Positions 19,487-28,848 are shown, counted from the first letter of the stretch. The stretch is DNA of 64,000 nt from RGIG8748 sp045544515 (GCA_045544515.1 JAZPZD010000004.1:62001-126000), one strand, 5' to 3'. Translations and numbers: made by a program. Notes: generated by a model from the letters alone, not told the origin.

Positions 19487-20800
19487 ATGAAGAAAATAGC
19501 ATTTATCGGGGCGGGAAGCCTGCAGTTTACGGTTCAATGTATCAGGGACTTGCTCACTTTCAAAGAATTTAAGGAATGTGAGTTTGCACTAATGGATATC
19601 AATCCGCAGAATCTTAAAAATATAGTTCGGGTTGTAAACCGAATTATTGAGGAAATGAATTGTCCCAAGTGCATTATTACAGCTACCGATAATCGTGCAG
19701 AAGCATTAAAAGGTTCTGATGGTGTCCTTTGTACAGTTTTTAACGGCGATGTTGATATATGGCAGTATGATATATTAATTCCCAAAAAATACGGTGTTGA
19801 TATCAATGTCGGTGATACCCGCTCTGTTTCCGGTATATTCAGAGCGCTCAGAAATATTCCGCTTATGCTTGATATCTGCAAGGATATAGAAAGATATTGT
19901 CCCAATGCTGTATTTCTTAACTACACAAACCCAATGTCTATGCTTTGTGGTGCTATGCAAAAGTATGCAAATGTTGAGGTTACAGGATTATGTCATAGTG
20001 TACAGGGTACAATAAAAATGCTTTCGGAGTGGTTAGAATTACCCTATGATGAAATTGTTTACAAGTGTATGGGTGTTAATCACCAGGCGTTTTATACCGT
20101 TCTTGAGCATAATGGTGAAGACTTATATCCAAGACTCAGAAAGTTAATGGAAAACCCCGAAATTTTAAACAAAGAACAGGTTCGTAACGAAATGTTTTTA
20201 AAGTTGGGATATTATGTTACAGAATCCAGCGGACACAACTCGGAATATAATCAGTGGTTCAGAAAAAGACCTGATCTCATCGAAAAGTATTGTACACACG
20301 GAACAGGCTGGAATCCGGGGGAACACGCATATTCTTTGAATCGCAGGAAGGACAGACGCGATAATCCGCAAAAACAGTATGATGACTGGATGAACAAGGA
20401 ATTTAACCGCAAAAAGAGCTTTGAATATGCTGCTGATATTTTCAATGCTCGCTTTGGCGATGGCAAGCCGTTCATTTTTAACGGCAATGTATTAAACAAT
20501 GGTTCAATACCAAATCTCCCCAATGATGCCTGTGTGGAAGTTCCTGTGGTTGCCGACAGAATGGGCTTTAAAACCACTATAGCAGGGCCGCTTCCTGAAC
20601 ATATTGCAATTCTTGTTAATACAACTGCAAGGATTGAAAAACTTGTAATAGAAGCAGCTATGAACAAAAGCAAAGAAATGGTATATCACGCTGTATATAT
20701 GGATCCGCTTTCCTCGGCAGTGTGTTCGCTTGATGAAATAAAGAAAATGTGTGATGAACTGTTTGATATGAACAAGGATTTCCTTGGCGATTATAAGTAA
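19487..20800 (+). CDS. Glycoside hydrolase family 4 (alpha-galactosidase/alpha-glucosidase type)
   Basis: NAD- and Mn-dependent glycosidase that acts by redox elimination. Start chosen at ATG 19487, since AGGAG lies 9 bases upstream and the protein then opens with the NAD-binding KKIAFIGAGSLQFT. GH4 hallmarks are the metal-ligand Cys in GLCHSVQGT and the His in GVNHQAFY. The length of 437 residues fits. The MelA-like spacing suggests an alpha-galactosidase or alpha-glucosidase, but GH4 substrates cannot be told by eye. It stands alone between ftsY and the polysaccharide operon, with a strong terminator after it and no transporter next to it. Confidence 0.88.
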   Translation: MKKIAFIGAGSLQFTVQCIRDLLTFKEFKECEFALMDINPQNLKNIVRVVNRIIEEMNCPKCIITATDNRAEALKGSDGVLCTVFNGDVDIWQYDILIPKKYGVDINVGDTRSVSGIFRALRNIPLMLDICKDIERYCPNAVFLNYTNPMSMLCGAMQKYANVEVTGLCHSVQGTIKMLSEWLELPYDEIVYKCMGVNHQAFYTVLEHNGEDLYPRLRKLMENPEILNKEQVRNEMFLKLGYYVTESSGHNSEYNQWFRKRPDLIEKYCTHGTGWNPGEHAYSLNRRKDRRDNPQKQYDDWMNKEFNRKKSFEYAADIFNARFGDGKPFIFNGNVLNNGSIPNLPNDACVEVPVVADRMGFKTTIAGPLPEHIAILVNTTARIEKLVIEAAMNKSKEMVYHAVYMDPLSSAVCSLDEIKKMCDELFDMNKDFLGDYK

Positions 20801-20810
20801 CATTAGAGTT

Positions 20811-20843
20811 AAAAGACTTGAATAATCAATCAAGTCTTTTTTT
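20811..20843 (+). terminator. Rho-independent terminator after the GH4 gene
   Basis: Perfect 11-bp stem AAAAGACTTGA / TCAAGTCTTTT with an 8-base loop and a seven-T tract. It isolates the following operon. Confidence 0.9.
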
Positions 20844-20887
20844 CTCATTTTGGGGCAATTTCATTAGTTTAAGAAACATTAAAAATG

Positions 20888-20916
20888 TTGACATGTAAAG
20901 AAAAAGAAAGTATAAT
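20888..20916 (+). promoter_or_regulatory. Consensus sigma-A promoter of the polysaccharide operon
   Basis: Perfect TTGACA (20888-20893), 17-base spacer, perfect TATAAT (20911-20916). A leader of about 110 bases precedes the first start codon. I saw no known riboswitch motif in the leader, including c-di-GMP classes. Confidence 0.85.
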
Positions 20917-21034
20917 AGAAATTATAGATATGATGGGTGTAGTGGGCGAATTTTAATTTTTTAACCAGGAAACTCTACCATTGTTTTACAAGAAAAATGA
21001 TATAACAAACACATTCAGATTGGGGTTTGATTCT

Positions 21035-21883
21035 ATGAGACAATCGAAGGTTCAGATTGTAATACCTGTTTACAATTCGGCTAAATATTTAAGAAGGTGT
21101 CTGGATAGTTTAGTGGGTCAGACTTACCGGTTTTGGGAAGCGATCATGGTAGATGATGCATCCTCCGACAATAGTGCCGAAATCATACGGGAGTATCAGG
21201 AAAAGGATGACAGAATAGTGTTTTACGCCCTTGAAAAAAATCAAGGCGTGTCCAATGTAAGAAACTTTGCTCTTGAAAAACTTTCTGAAAAATATACCGC
21301 ATTTCTTGACTCGGATGATTTTTGGGAAGCCGATATGCTGGAGACTATGGTAGAAAAGGCTGAAAGTGAAAAGGTTGATGTTGTTCAATGCCGATATTTC
21401 TACGACTATGCAGGCGACAGGCAGGAGCTTCCAGGAGGCGTATTTGATACCGACACAAAGATTGATAAGAAGAATATTAACAAAATTTATTATAAAATGG
21501 CAACAGGAATAAATATGAATCACGTTTGTATGAAGCTGATTCGTACCGACCTGATAAAAGACATCAGGTTTGATACAACTTTCAAAACGGCAGAGGATTT
21601 GAAGTTTTGTGTTAATCTTTTCTGCAAAGTTGAGTCTTACTATTTTATTAACAAAGCACTCTATCATTATTGCAGAAACGAAGAGTCTCTTACGGGGAAA
21701 GGCTTAAGTTCTAAAGAAAAACTTAAAGCAAACATAAGAATATCAGCTGATATGAAAAATGCGATCAGGCAACTTGAAATTGACACTCCATTGTTAAATT
21801 TTTTATGTATAATCAGACCTTATACTATAATTTTGTCAAAGATTTTCAGAATAATTAAAGAAAAAATGTTTTCAAAAAGATAA
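21035..21883 (+). CDS. Family 2 glycosyltransferase
   Basis: First gene of the polysaccharide operon; a cytoplasmic transferase adding a sugar to the lipid-linked repeat unit. The GT-A fold is seen in VQIVIPVYNSAKYL, MVDDASSDNS and FLDSDDFWE (the DxD-type metal site). Start chosen at ATG 21035 (282 residues); a TTG at 20981 in the same frame, with AGGA 10 bases before it, would add 18 residues. The C-terminus ends with a basic, possibly membrane-associated tail. Donor and acceptor cannot be assigned. Confidence 0.88.
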   Translation: MRQSKVQIVIPVYNSAKYLRRCLDSLVGQTYRFWEAIMVDDASSDNSAEIIREYQEKDDRIVFYALEKNQGVSNVRNFALEKLSEKYTAFLDSDDFWEADMLETMVEKAESEKVDVVQCRYFYDYAGDRQELPGGVFDTDTKIDKKNINKIYYKMATGINMNHVCMKLIRTDLIKDIRFDTTFKTAEDLKFCVNLFCKVESYYFINKALYHYCRNEESLTGKGLSSKEKLKANIRISADMKNAIRQLEIDTPLLNFLCIIRPYTIILSKIFRIIKEKMFSKR

Positions 21884-21904
21884 TTTAAATGGGGGATATA
21901 TATT

Positions 21905-23314
21905 ATGTCAAAAAATATAAAGGTTCGCAACATGAGAAACGAGTACAGATATTCATTTGTATGGGATTTTATTGTTTTGTTTGCAGTATTACTTCTGGGG
22001 GAAATTTCCCTTCCGATGTCAGGTCCTATTGGTATTCGTTCAATGGTTGTTTTGTATGCAATTGACGGAGGTATGACCTTACTGTTTATGTATCTTATGG
22101 AAAAGTATGCAGTTGCCATTTCCGGCCTTTATGAAAAGACTGTTATAAATATACTGTCCAACATTTACACATTTTTTGTTGTATCTTTTATCAACCTTGT
22201 TTTCTTTACATCTATGGATAAGTTTATTGCAGATGCTGTTATTTCTGTTGGAAAGGTTGTTGCGCTGTTTATAACAGATTTTGTGCTTGAAAAAATCAGA
22301 AAAAATCCAAAATTCCGCACCAAACCCAAGCTTCTTATTCTTGGTGCATCTTCCAAGAACTTCAATAGAATGAAGAGAATCAAATATGGTGTTTTGAAAA
22401 ATTACGAATCCTGGTATGAAAGCATTGAGAAAATGTCAACAAATGAAGTACAGGCTTTCGTTGATGAACAGTTTGCAAAGTATGATGCTATATGCGTGCT
22501 TGACGGGCTTTCGGAGGAGGAATATTCCATTGCTGTAAAAAAGACAATGGAACTTAATATTGATTTGTATGTTGTTCCAAAACTTATAGATGTGGGCAAA
22601 ACAAATGCACAGATTGTCCGTTTTGATGATGTTCTTACTTTGTATATGCCTGAGAAAAACTTGTCTAACATTGAGAAGTTTTTAAAACGCGCTTTTGATA
22701 TTATCTTAAGCTCTGTTGGTCTTTTGATTGCGGCAATCCCTATGCTATTGATAGCAATCGCTATAAAAATTACATCTCCGGGACCGATATTTTATAGCCA
22801 GAAAAGACTTACAATAAACAAAAAAGAATTTGGAATTTATAAATTCAGAACTATGATTCCTGATGCGGAAAAGTTAAGCGGTCCTAAATTTGCAGAAAAA
22901 GATGACCCGAGAATAACCCCTATCGGAAAAGTTTTAAGAGCCTGCAGGTTAGACGAGCTTCCACAGATAATCAATATATTAAAAGGCGAGATGAGTATTG
23001 TTGGTCCCAGACCTGAAAGGGGTGTTTTCGTAGAACAGTTTGAAAAGGAAATTGAAAACTATGACTACAGGTTTGAGGTAAAAGCCGGACTTACAAGTCT
23101 TTCTCATGTATACGGAAGATATTCAACATACATACACGACAGAACATATTACGATTTATTCTACATAACTCATTACTCATTGTTTCTGGATTTAAAAATT
23201 ATCTTGCTTACAAGCAAGACAATGTTTTTGAAATCTGCTGCAGAGGGTGAGGACAATTTTAAGGAAAAAACAGTTGCTAACACAGAAAAGGAGATGGAGT
23301 TGGTTGAAAAGTAA
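21905..23314 (+). CDS. Polyprenyl-phosphate sugar-1-phosphate transferase (priming enzyme)
   Basis: Starts each repeat unit by moving a sugar phosphate onto undecaprenyl phosphate. The N-terminal 120 or so residues contain about four membrane segments, then a soluble domain with a Rossmann-like start (LLILGASSKNF). The C-terminal Bac_transf domain runs from about 255: one membrane entry helix, FYSQKRLTINKKEFGIYKFRTM, and DELPQIINILKGEMSIVGPRPE. The length of 469 residues matches the WbaP/CpsE class. RBS GGGGGA at 21891-21896 precedes the ATG. It has a single catalytic unit and no sign of truncation. Confidence 0.93.
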   Translation: MSKNIKVRNMRNEYRYSFVWDFIVLFAVLLLGEISLPMSGPIGIRSMVVLYAIDGGMTLLFMYLMEKYAVAISGLYEKTVINILSNIYTFFVVSFINLVFFTSMDKFIADAVISVGKVVALFITDFVLEKIRKNPKFRTKPKLLILGASSKNFNRMKRIKYGVLKNYESWYESIEKMSTNEVQAFVDEQFAKYDAICVLDGLSEEEYSIAVKKTMELNIDLYVVPKLIDVGKTNAQIVRFDDVLTLYMPEKNLSNIEKFLKRAFDIILSSVGLLIAAIPMLLIAIAIKITSPGPIFYSQKRLTINKKEFGIYKFRTMIPDAEKLSGPKFAEKDDPRITPIGKVLRACRLDELPQIINILKGEMSIVGPRPERGVFVEQFEKEIENYDYRFEVKAGLTSLSHVYGRYSTYIHDRTYYDLFYITHYSLFLDLKIILLTSKTMFLKSAAEGEDNFKEKTVANTEKEMELVEK

Positions 23315-24758
23315 TATAAAGTTTGGCAAAAATGCTATTAAAAGAGTATTATACAAGAGCAAGGCTGAAAAATTCAAAAAACTGATTGCTTTTATGCTGG
23401 CTCTGGGCATTTTTGCATCGGTGGCATATTTTGTTAAATACATATATGTGGAATACGCAGTGTCCCGTGCCCATGTTGTTTTGAATTATCCTGAAATTGC
23501 CGAATCAAAATATCCTGATGGAAGCAGATTTACATACTATGATTTTACCTGCGATGAAAACTTGGAAGATGCCCTTGAAATTATGCGCAGCAGGGATAAA
23601 TATTTATATTTTACCGTTGATGATATAAGAGATAATTTCTATATTTATAGTTATCTTGATGGTTCAGCAGTATCTTCAGTGTCAACTGCAAGAAGTGAGG
23701 GAAATGACTTCAGCTATGTTGCGAATGAGTATAAAATCACCTTTGTTCAGCCTCACGACTATAAAAACCCAAATATATTTAAAAAGCTATTCAGCCGCAA
23801 TGACAGTGCGGAGTTTCTTCAGGTACTTGTTGATGTCAATAGAGCAAAAATTGCTCAAAAGGCAGGAGGAATAAATGGATTTAAAACTCTTGCAGCCACC
23901 GTTTCTGAAGGGGATTATGATTATAGCGAAGAAGTAAATATTTATAAAACAAAGATCAGTAATATAATTGCATATCTTAAGCAGCTTGAGAAACAGCAAT
24001 CCGGGTTTACTTCAGAAAAACACAATCTTTCTTTGAACGATTTAAGAGGTAAGTATGATTTCCTCATTTCTAATAATCTCGACAGCATAAATAATTTTGT
24101 TGAATCCTCAGGTATTTCAAAAGATATAGAGCAGACTTCAAACAAGATTAATGTTAATATCGAAAATTATACTGTGAAGTACAACAAGGCTTTTTCTAAG
24201 GTAGAAACCAATAATTTTGCAATGAAGAATTATGATCAGACATTTACAGAAAACCTTATTAATGTAATTCAGAATGAAGAATACGGGCTGTATCAGGCAC
24301 GTCCTAAGACTGCTTTTGATACTGTATCACGCCAGAAACACGAGTCAGACGAAAGTGTTTCTGAATATGGCTCAAAAATCAGTATTTTTGCAAAAGAGCT
24401 TGATATATATGATAATGTAGTAACAACTCCGGAGGAGCATTCAAGACTTATTACAAAGTGCGATGGTCTTATAGCTGATTTTGAAAAGGAGTACACAGAG
24501 CTTTCAACTCTTGCAAATGAAGTGGTCGAAGAATATTACAACAGTGTTAATGAAGAATTTATATCTGTTAAAATAACAGCAAAAGGATTTATAAGCAAAA
24601 ATCTCATTGTAAAGATGGGAATTTCATTCCTTTTAGGTATGGTGCTTGCTTTTGTTATAGCAGTATTTGTTCTTTCGTTTGAGGACAGACTTAAAGTTAA
24701 CAGAAAAAAGAAGCTTATTGAGTCGATTAAGGCAAAGAATAATATGGAGGGAGCGTAA
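23304..24758 (+). CDS. Wzz-like chain-length/co-polymerase protein (first of tandem pair)
   Basis: Membrane protein with the polysaccharide co-polymerase layout. A short basic cytoplasmic start is followed by one membrane helix (about residues 27-48 of the 484-residue form), a roughly 390-residue helical, coiled-coil-rich outer domain, a second helix near 435-460, and a basic tail of about 25 residues. Start chosen at TTG 23304, with AAGGAG 10 bases upstream and an 11-base overlap with the preceding stop; an in-frame start at 23247 lacks support. Its outer domain aligns by eye with the next protein, so the two look like diverged paralogues, but this one has no EAL domain. No kinase motifs are present. 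Its role in setting chain length is inferred from topology and context. Confidence 0.72.
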   Translation: MKSNIKFGKNAIKRVLYKSKAEKFKKLIAFMLALGIFASVAYFVKYIYVEYAVSRAHVVLNYPEIAESKYPDGSRFTYYDFTCDENLEDALEIMRSRDKYLYFTVDDIRDNFYIYSYLDGSAVSSVSTARSEGNDFSYVANEYKITFVQPHDYKNPNIFKKLFSRNDSAEFLQVLVDVNRAKIAQKAGGINGFKTLAATVSEGDYDYSEEVNIYKTKISNIIAYLKQLEKQQSGFTSEKHNLSLNDLRGKYDFLISNNLDSINNFVESSGISKDIEQTSNKINVNIENYTVKYNKAFSKVETNNFAMKNYDQTFTENLINVIQNEEYGLYQARPKTAFDTVSRQKHESDESVSEYGSKISIFAKELDIYDNVVTTPEEHSRLITKCDGLIADFEKEYTELSTLANEVVEEYYNSVNEEFISVKITAKGFISKNLIVKMGISFLLGMVLAFVIAVFVLSFEDRLKVNRKKKLIESIKAKNNMEGA

Positions 24759-24762
24759 TAAT

Positions 24763-26967
24763 ATGGGACTTTTGAAGTTAAGCGAAATAATTCGTATTCT
24801 TAAAAAGAACATACTGCAGATCATTGCGCTTTCGCTGGTTGTGGGTGTGCTCAGCGGCATCGTTGTAACAAATATGCAGACATATACCTGCACATTGGGA
24901 TTTAAGTATAATCACGAGGGAGCCCAGGAGGGGCTTGCTCCTGACGGTGAGAGCAAACTTAACCCTTACGAAATACAAAATCCAGTTGTCATAAAAGCTG
25001 CCCTTGAAAATTTTGGCGTTGAGGGAAACGATAAGACTCTCAATGTGAAAGGAATCCGCCAGAACATTTCTATCAACAAGGTTGTAACAGAGCTTGACAA
25101 GGAAGTTTCAGAATCTGCTGCTTTGCTTGGAGAAAAGTATGATGTTGCCGCGACAGAGTATGAAATGAAATTTACATATGATGCCTCTTTGGGAGATGAA
25201 TTCGGTCCTAAGATGTTTAGTAACATTATTAAGGAATATGATGAATTCCTGCTTGCAAAATATTATCACAAGAAGACAATCGGAGATTTTGCAAAGGTGG
25301 TTAAGGACTCAGATGCGGACTATATAGTAATTGCCGAAGCTATGAGCGATAGCATAGACGGAATTATAAGTTCTCTTGAAGAACTTGCAGGTTATTATCC
25401 TGAGTACCGCTCTTTGACAACAGGATATACCTTTGCCGACCTCGCTGAATTATACAGCAATTTAAGAGAGATTCAGTATGCTAAGTACTATGGCAATGTT
25501 CGCGGCGGAAATCTTGCAAAAGACAAAGAAATGGTTGTCAAAAGCTACCAGACAAAGGTAAAGGATTTAACCGAAGAATATGACCTTAATTCTGAAATTG
25601 CAGAGAAATACAAAACTGAGATAGCCACATTCTATGACTCATACAAACAGGCCGGGCTTTATCGCCAGGCAGAACAGGTACAAAAAAATGTTGATGCAAC
25701 AAACAACAGAGATCAGGATGTGCTTGAGGATTCTGAACTTGAAGACTATACAAACACCTATGATGATATCGTTTTGAGTTATGTTGACAGAGCGGTGACT
25801 GCTACAGATGCGATCCATTCTGTTGAATACTATAAAATGATAATTGACTCATATATCAATGACAATGTCTCTAAAAAAGTAAAGACAGAACTTATTGCTA
25901 AAAATGCAGAGATTATGAAAGAGATTCACTTGCTTTCTGCTCAGTACAGTGCCCTTGCAAATGCTACAATTGATGAACTTTATGCAAGCCATGTAAACAC
26001 AGATCTTCAGTACCTTATTCTTCCGGAGGTTTCTGCAGACAAGCCTGTTGCTCTTATTTGCGTTTTCCTTATGATTCTCACATTTGGGTTCTTGGCGATC
26101 CTTTTCTTAGTAATTGAAATTATTAAAAAGAATATGGATGAAGAAACTCTTGCTTCTTTGAAAAATGATGATTTTGAAGAAAAAATCGTTATTGATACAT
26201 CAGAAATGGATGAACTTCATCAGTTGTTGTATCAGCAGTATTTAGATGATTTTTCGGAATTTTATCTTGTATATCAGACTATGGTTTCTTCCGATGCAAA
26301 TGATGAAGAACATAAGGAAGCATTTATCAGATGGCAGAGCCCGGATTTTGGAATGGTATCTCCTGTTAAAATTATCAGATGCGTTTCGGATTTTGGAATA
26401 TTCAAACAGCTTAATAGTTGGATTGTGGGCAATGTTTGTAAGGACCTCAAAGCGATAAAGGACAAAAACAAACCTCTTCCTGTAATACATATTAACTGCC
26501 CTTATAACCAGATAAATGATTTTGCTATAGTTGATATTATAATAGATAAACTGTCTGAATATGATATTCCTGCAGAAAATATTTGCCTTGAACTGGTTGG
26601 CAAAGATGTTTTGACTGCCCTTGAAGATATTATACTTCTTGAAGAAATGGGAATAAAGATTTGTATTGACAAGTTTGAAAATTCCGAAGAAGACCAGGAA
26701 ATTTTAAGTGCAGTTCAGCCTCATTATATCAAAATGAGCCTTGATATCTTAAACTCTGATATTTATGCAACATCTGATGATGATATGCTTGAGGTCTCGA
26801 AAAATATGAGCAAATATTTTGCAGATGTTATAGGAAAATGCCACGAAAACGGAATAAAGGCTTGTATTTGCGGTATCGAAAAGAAAGCTCAGGATGATAT
26901 AGCAAGCGAAATGAAGTTTGACTACAAGCAGGGCTATTTATACGAAAAACCCAAAAGATTATTCTGA
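24763..26967 (+). CDS. Wzz-like co-polymerase fused to a degenerate EAL domain
   Basis: 734 residues from ATG 24763 (GGGAG 9 bases before). TM1 is at about 17-36, a coiled-coil-rich outer domain spans about 37-427, and TM2 is at about 428-452. A cytoplasmic EAL-type domain follows at about 498-730. EAL landmarks run in the right order: YLVYQ, EAF (519-521, for EAL) with IRW, N578 in HINCP, E610 in LELVG, D636-K637 in IDKF (for DDFG), K657 in YIKM, CGIE (703-706, for EGVE), and QG at 723-724 before YEKP. Two catalytic positions are changed: the second Asp of DDFG is Lys, and the Glu of EGVE is Cys. Hydrolysis is therefore unlikely. The domain may bind c-di-GMP or act as a scaffold. Placement beside its paralogue in a Wzx/Wzy operon suggests it controls chain length or polymerisation (inference). 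Confidence 0.85.
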   Translation: MGLLKLSEIIRILKKNILQIIALSLVVGVLSGIVVTNMQTYTCTLGFKYNHEGAQEGLAPDGESKLNPYEIQNPVVIKAALENFGVEGNDKTLNVKGIRQNISINKVVTELDKEVSESAALLGEKYDVAATEYEMKFTYDASLGDEFGPKMFSNIIKEYDEFLLAKYYHKKTIGDFAKVVKDSDADYIVIAEAMSDSIDGIISSLEELAGYYPEYRSLTTGYTFADLAELYSNLREIQYAKYYGNVRGGNLAKDKEMVVKSYQTKVKDLTEEYDLNSEIAEKYKTEIATFYDSYKQAGLYRQAEQVQKNVDATNNRDQDVLEDSELEDYTNTYDDIVLSYVDRAVTATDAIHSVEYYKMIIDSYINDNVSKKVKTELIAKNAEIMKEIHLLSAQYSALANATIDELYASHVNTDLQYLILPEVSADKPVALICVFLMILTFGFLAILFLVIEIIKKNMDEETLASLKNDDFEEKIVIDTSEMDELHQLLYQQYLDDFSEFYLVYQTMVSSDANDEEHKEAFIRWQSPDFGMVSPVKIIRCVSDFGIFKQLNSWIVGNVCKDLKAIKDKNKPLPVIHINCPYNQINDFAIVDIIIDKLSEYDIPAENICLELVGKDVLTALEDIILLEEMGIKICIDKFENSEEDQEILSAVQPHYIKMSLDILNSDIYATSDDDMLEVSKNMSKYFADVIGKCHENGIKACICGIEKKAQDDIASEMKFDYKQGYLYEKPKRLF

Positions 26968-26995
26968 TTAGGTTTTTGGAAGGAGCGATGACACG

Positions 26996-27853
26996 ATGCG
27001 TATTCTAAAAAAAATATTAGTTATATTTGTTTTAGTTGTTGTGTCATTGCTTCTTTTGCTGTTTTTAAATGATAAAGCAAATCAAAATGTTAAGGTAACC
27101 AGATATACCTGTTCAGATGAAGAAATCCCGTCTGCTTTTGATAACAGTAAGATTATGGTGATATCCGACCTTCATGACGCCCCGTTCTCCAAGCAGATTA
27201 TTAAGCATATTAAAACCGAGAAACCGGATTATGTTGTAATGACAGGCGATATGGTTCAACTACCAGACACTTCAGCAGATAACACCCTTGAAATTGTAGA
27301 TGCCGCAGTCCGGATGAATATCCCGGTGTATGCAGTAAGCGGTAATCACGACAGACAGTGCGGAAAATATGATGAAATTCTTGATGCCCTATGGGCACAC
27401 GATGCTTATATGCTTGAATATGATAGTGTAAGACTTCATAAAGACGAAGAAAGCATTGTGCTTATGGGAATAAAAGACCCAAAACATGATATTGTTACAG
27501 AAGAAAAGATAGAAGCAATCCGAGGGAATATTAAGTATCAGCTTTCCCGAAGGAAAGACTATTTTACTATACTGTTAAGCCATAGAGCTGATTTGTATCC
27601 TCAAATCAAGGATACAGGAGTTGACCTTATCTTATCAGGCCATATCCACGGAGGAATTGTAAGACTGCCGTTTGTGGGCGGACTTATAGACAGAAACAGG
27701 AAAGTTTCGTTGTCCCTTGATTATGAACGTGGAGTTTATAAAGAAGGCGAAAATGCAACTATGATAGTAAGTGCAGGATGCGATAAAAACTCTCAAAAGA
27801 GAAGATTTTTTAATCCTCCGGAAGTTTTATTGATAACACTAAAAGGAGAATAG
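26996..27853 (+). CDS. Membrane-anchored metallophosphoesterase (YkuE-like)
   Basis: Calcineurin-like hydrolase tethered by an N-terminal helix (about 6-24), so the catalytic domain is probably outside. Metal-binding blocks are intact: VISDLHDAPFS, MTGDMVQ, SGNHDRQ, LLSHRAD and SGHIHGG near residue 217. The length of 285 residues is usual for the YkuE group. RBS AAGGAG is at 26979-26984. The substrate is unknown. Inside a polysaccharide operon it might act on a lipid-linked intermediate or nucleotide sugar, but that is only a guess from position. Confidence 0.87.
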   Translation: MRILKKILVIFVLVVVSLLLLLFLNDKANQNVKVTRYTCSDEEIPSAFDNSKIMVISDLHDAPFSKQIIKHIKTEKPDYVVMTGDMVQLPDTSADNTLEIVDAAVRMNIPVYAVSGNHDRQCGKYDEILDALWAHDAYMLEYDSVRLHKDEESIVLMGIKDPKHDIVTEEKIEAIRGNIKYQLSRRKDYFTILLSHRADLYPQIKDTGVDLILSGHIHGGIVRLPFVGGLIDRNRKVSLSLDYERGVYKEGENATMIVSAGCDKNSQKRRFFNPPEVLLITLKGE

Positions 27854-27855
27854 TT

Positions 27856-28848
27856 ATGAATAAAATGTTTTTTGTTGTACCGGTTTATAAAGTTGAAAAA
27901 TATTTAGGAAGATGCGTTGAATCAATTTTAGCGCAAACCTATGAAAATGTAGAAATTGTTTTGGTTGATGACGGTTCACCGGATAACTGCCCAAAATTGT
28001 GTGATGATTATGCAAAGAAATATTCGAATATCAAGGTTATTCACAAAGAAAACGGTGGTCTTTCTGATGCAAGAAATGCAGGTATAATTTATGTTATAGA
28101 GACAGCCAAAGAAGAAGACTATATAACCTTCGTTGACTCTGACGACTATGTTCACCCTGATTATGCAAAAAGAATGATTTTTATTTGCAAAGAAAATGAT
28201 TGTAATCTTGTTCAGTGCGGTTACGAAAAGGGTAGCAGTGGTTTTTTTACGGAAACAAAAGTAGCTCCTGATGTTGTATGTATGACCTCCGAAGAGGCAC
28301 TTTTAGGATACAGAATAAAATCCCAGGCATGTGCCAAGGTGTATAAGGTCAAATTGTTTGTTGAGAAGCGTTTTCCGGTTGGAGTAATCAACGAAGATGA
28401 ATTTATGACTTATCGTGCAGTGTATGATGCCAAGAAAATGGTATTTACCAACGAGAAATTATATTATTACTTCCAGCACGGCAAAGGGATAATGACGGAT
28501 ATTGCAAAAAAACTCAAAAACAATCCTCGAAGATATGACTTCTTAAAAGCATACGAGGAGAGAATCAAGTTTTTTGAAGAGAAAAATCTGCCCCTGCAAG
28601 TTATGAAAACTAAAGAAAAAATCTGCACCGATATAATCTTGAGATATTGCGAGCAGATGTGGCTGAAAAAAGAAGACAGAGATACCGATTGCACAAACGG
28701 TACATATATGAGGCTATATAGGGATAATTTCAAAGAAATGATTAAAAGAAAAGGTATGCCATTTAAAAGGCGACTGATGTTTAATGCATTTTATGTTCTG
28801 CCAATGACTGGTATCATAGCAGGTAAAGTTTTAAAAATGAGAAAATAA
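27856..28848 (+). CDS. Family 2 glycosyltransferase
   Basis: GT-A transferase with MFFVVPVYKVEKYLGRCVES, LVDDGSPDNCP, GGLSDARNAG and FVDSDDYV. 330 residues, with a helical basic C-terminus ending in a hydrophobic stretch (about 305-325) that may touch the membrane. RBS AAAGGAGAA lies before the ATG, only two bases after the preceding stop. The sequence resembles EpsJ/CpsI-type enzymes in general form, but the sugar cannot be deduced. Confidence 0.9.
   Translation: MNKMFFVVPVYKVEKYLGRCVESILAQTYENVEIVLVDDGSPDNCPKLCDDYAKKYSNIKVIHKENGGLSDARNAGIIYVIETAKEEDYITFVDSDDYVHPDYAKRMIFICKENDCNLVQCGYEKGSSGFFTETKVAPDVVCMTSEEALLGYRIKSQACAKVYKVKLFVEKRFPVGVINEDEFMTYRAVYDAKKMVFTNEKLYYYFQHGKGIMTDIAKKLKNNPRRYDFLKAYEERIKFFEEKNLPLQVMKTKEKICTDIILRYCEQMWLKKEDRDTDCTNGTYMRLYRDNFKEMIKRKGMPFKRRLMFNAFYVLPMTGIIAGKVLKMRK

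Noticed and set aside
20917..21034. Leader of the polysaccharide operon as a c-di-GMP riboswitch
   Set aside because: I looked for the conserved blocks of class I and II c-di-GMP aptamers and did not see them; pairing in the leader is weak.
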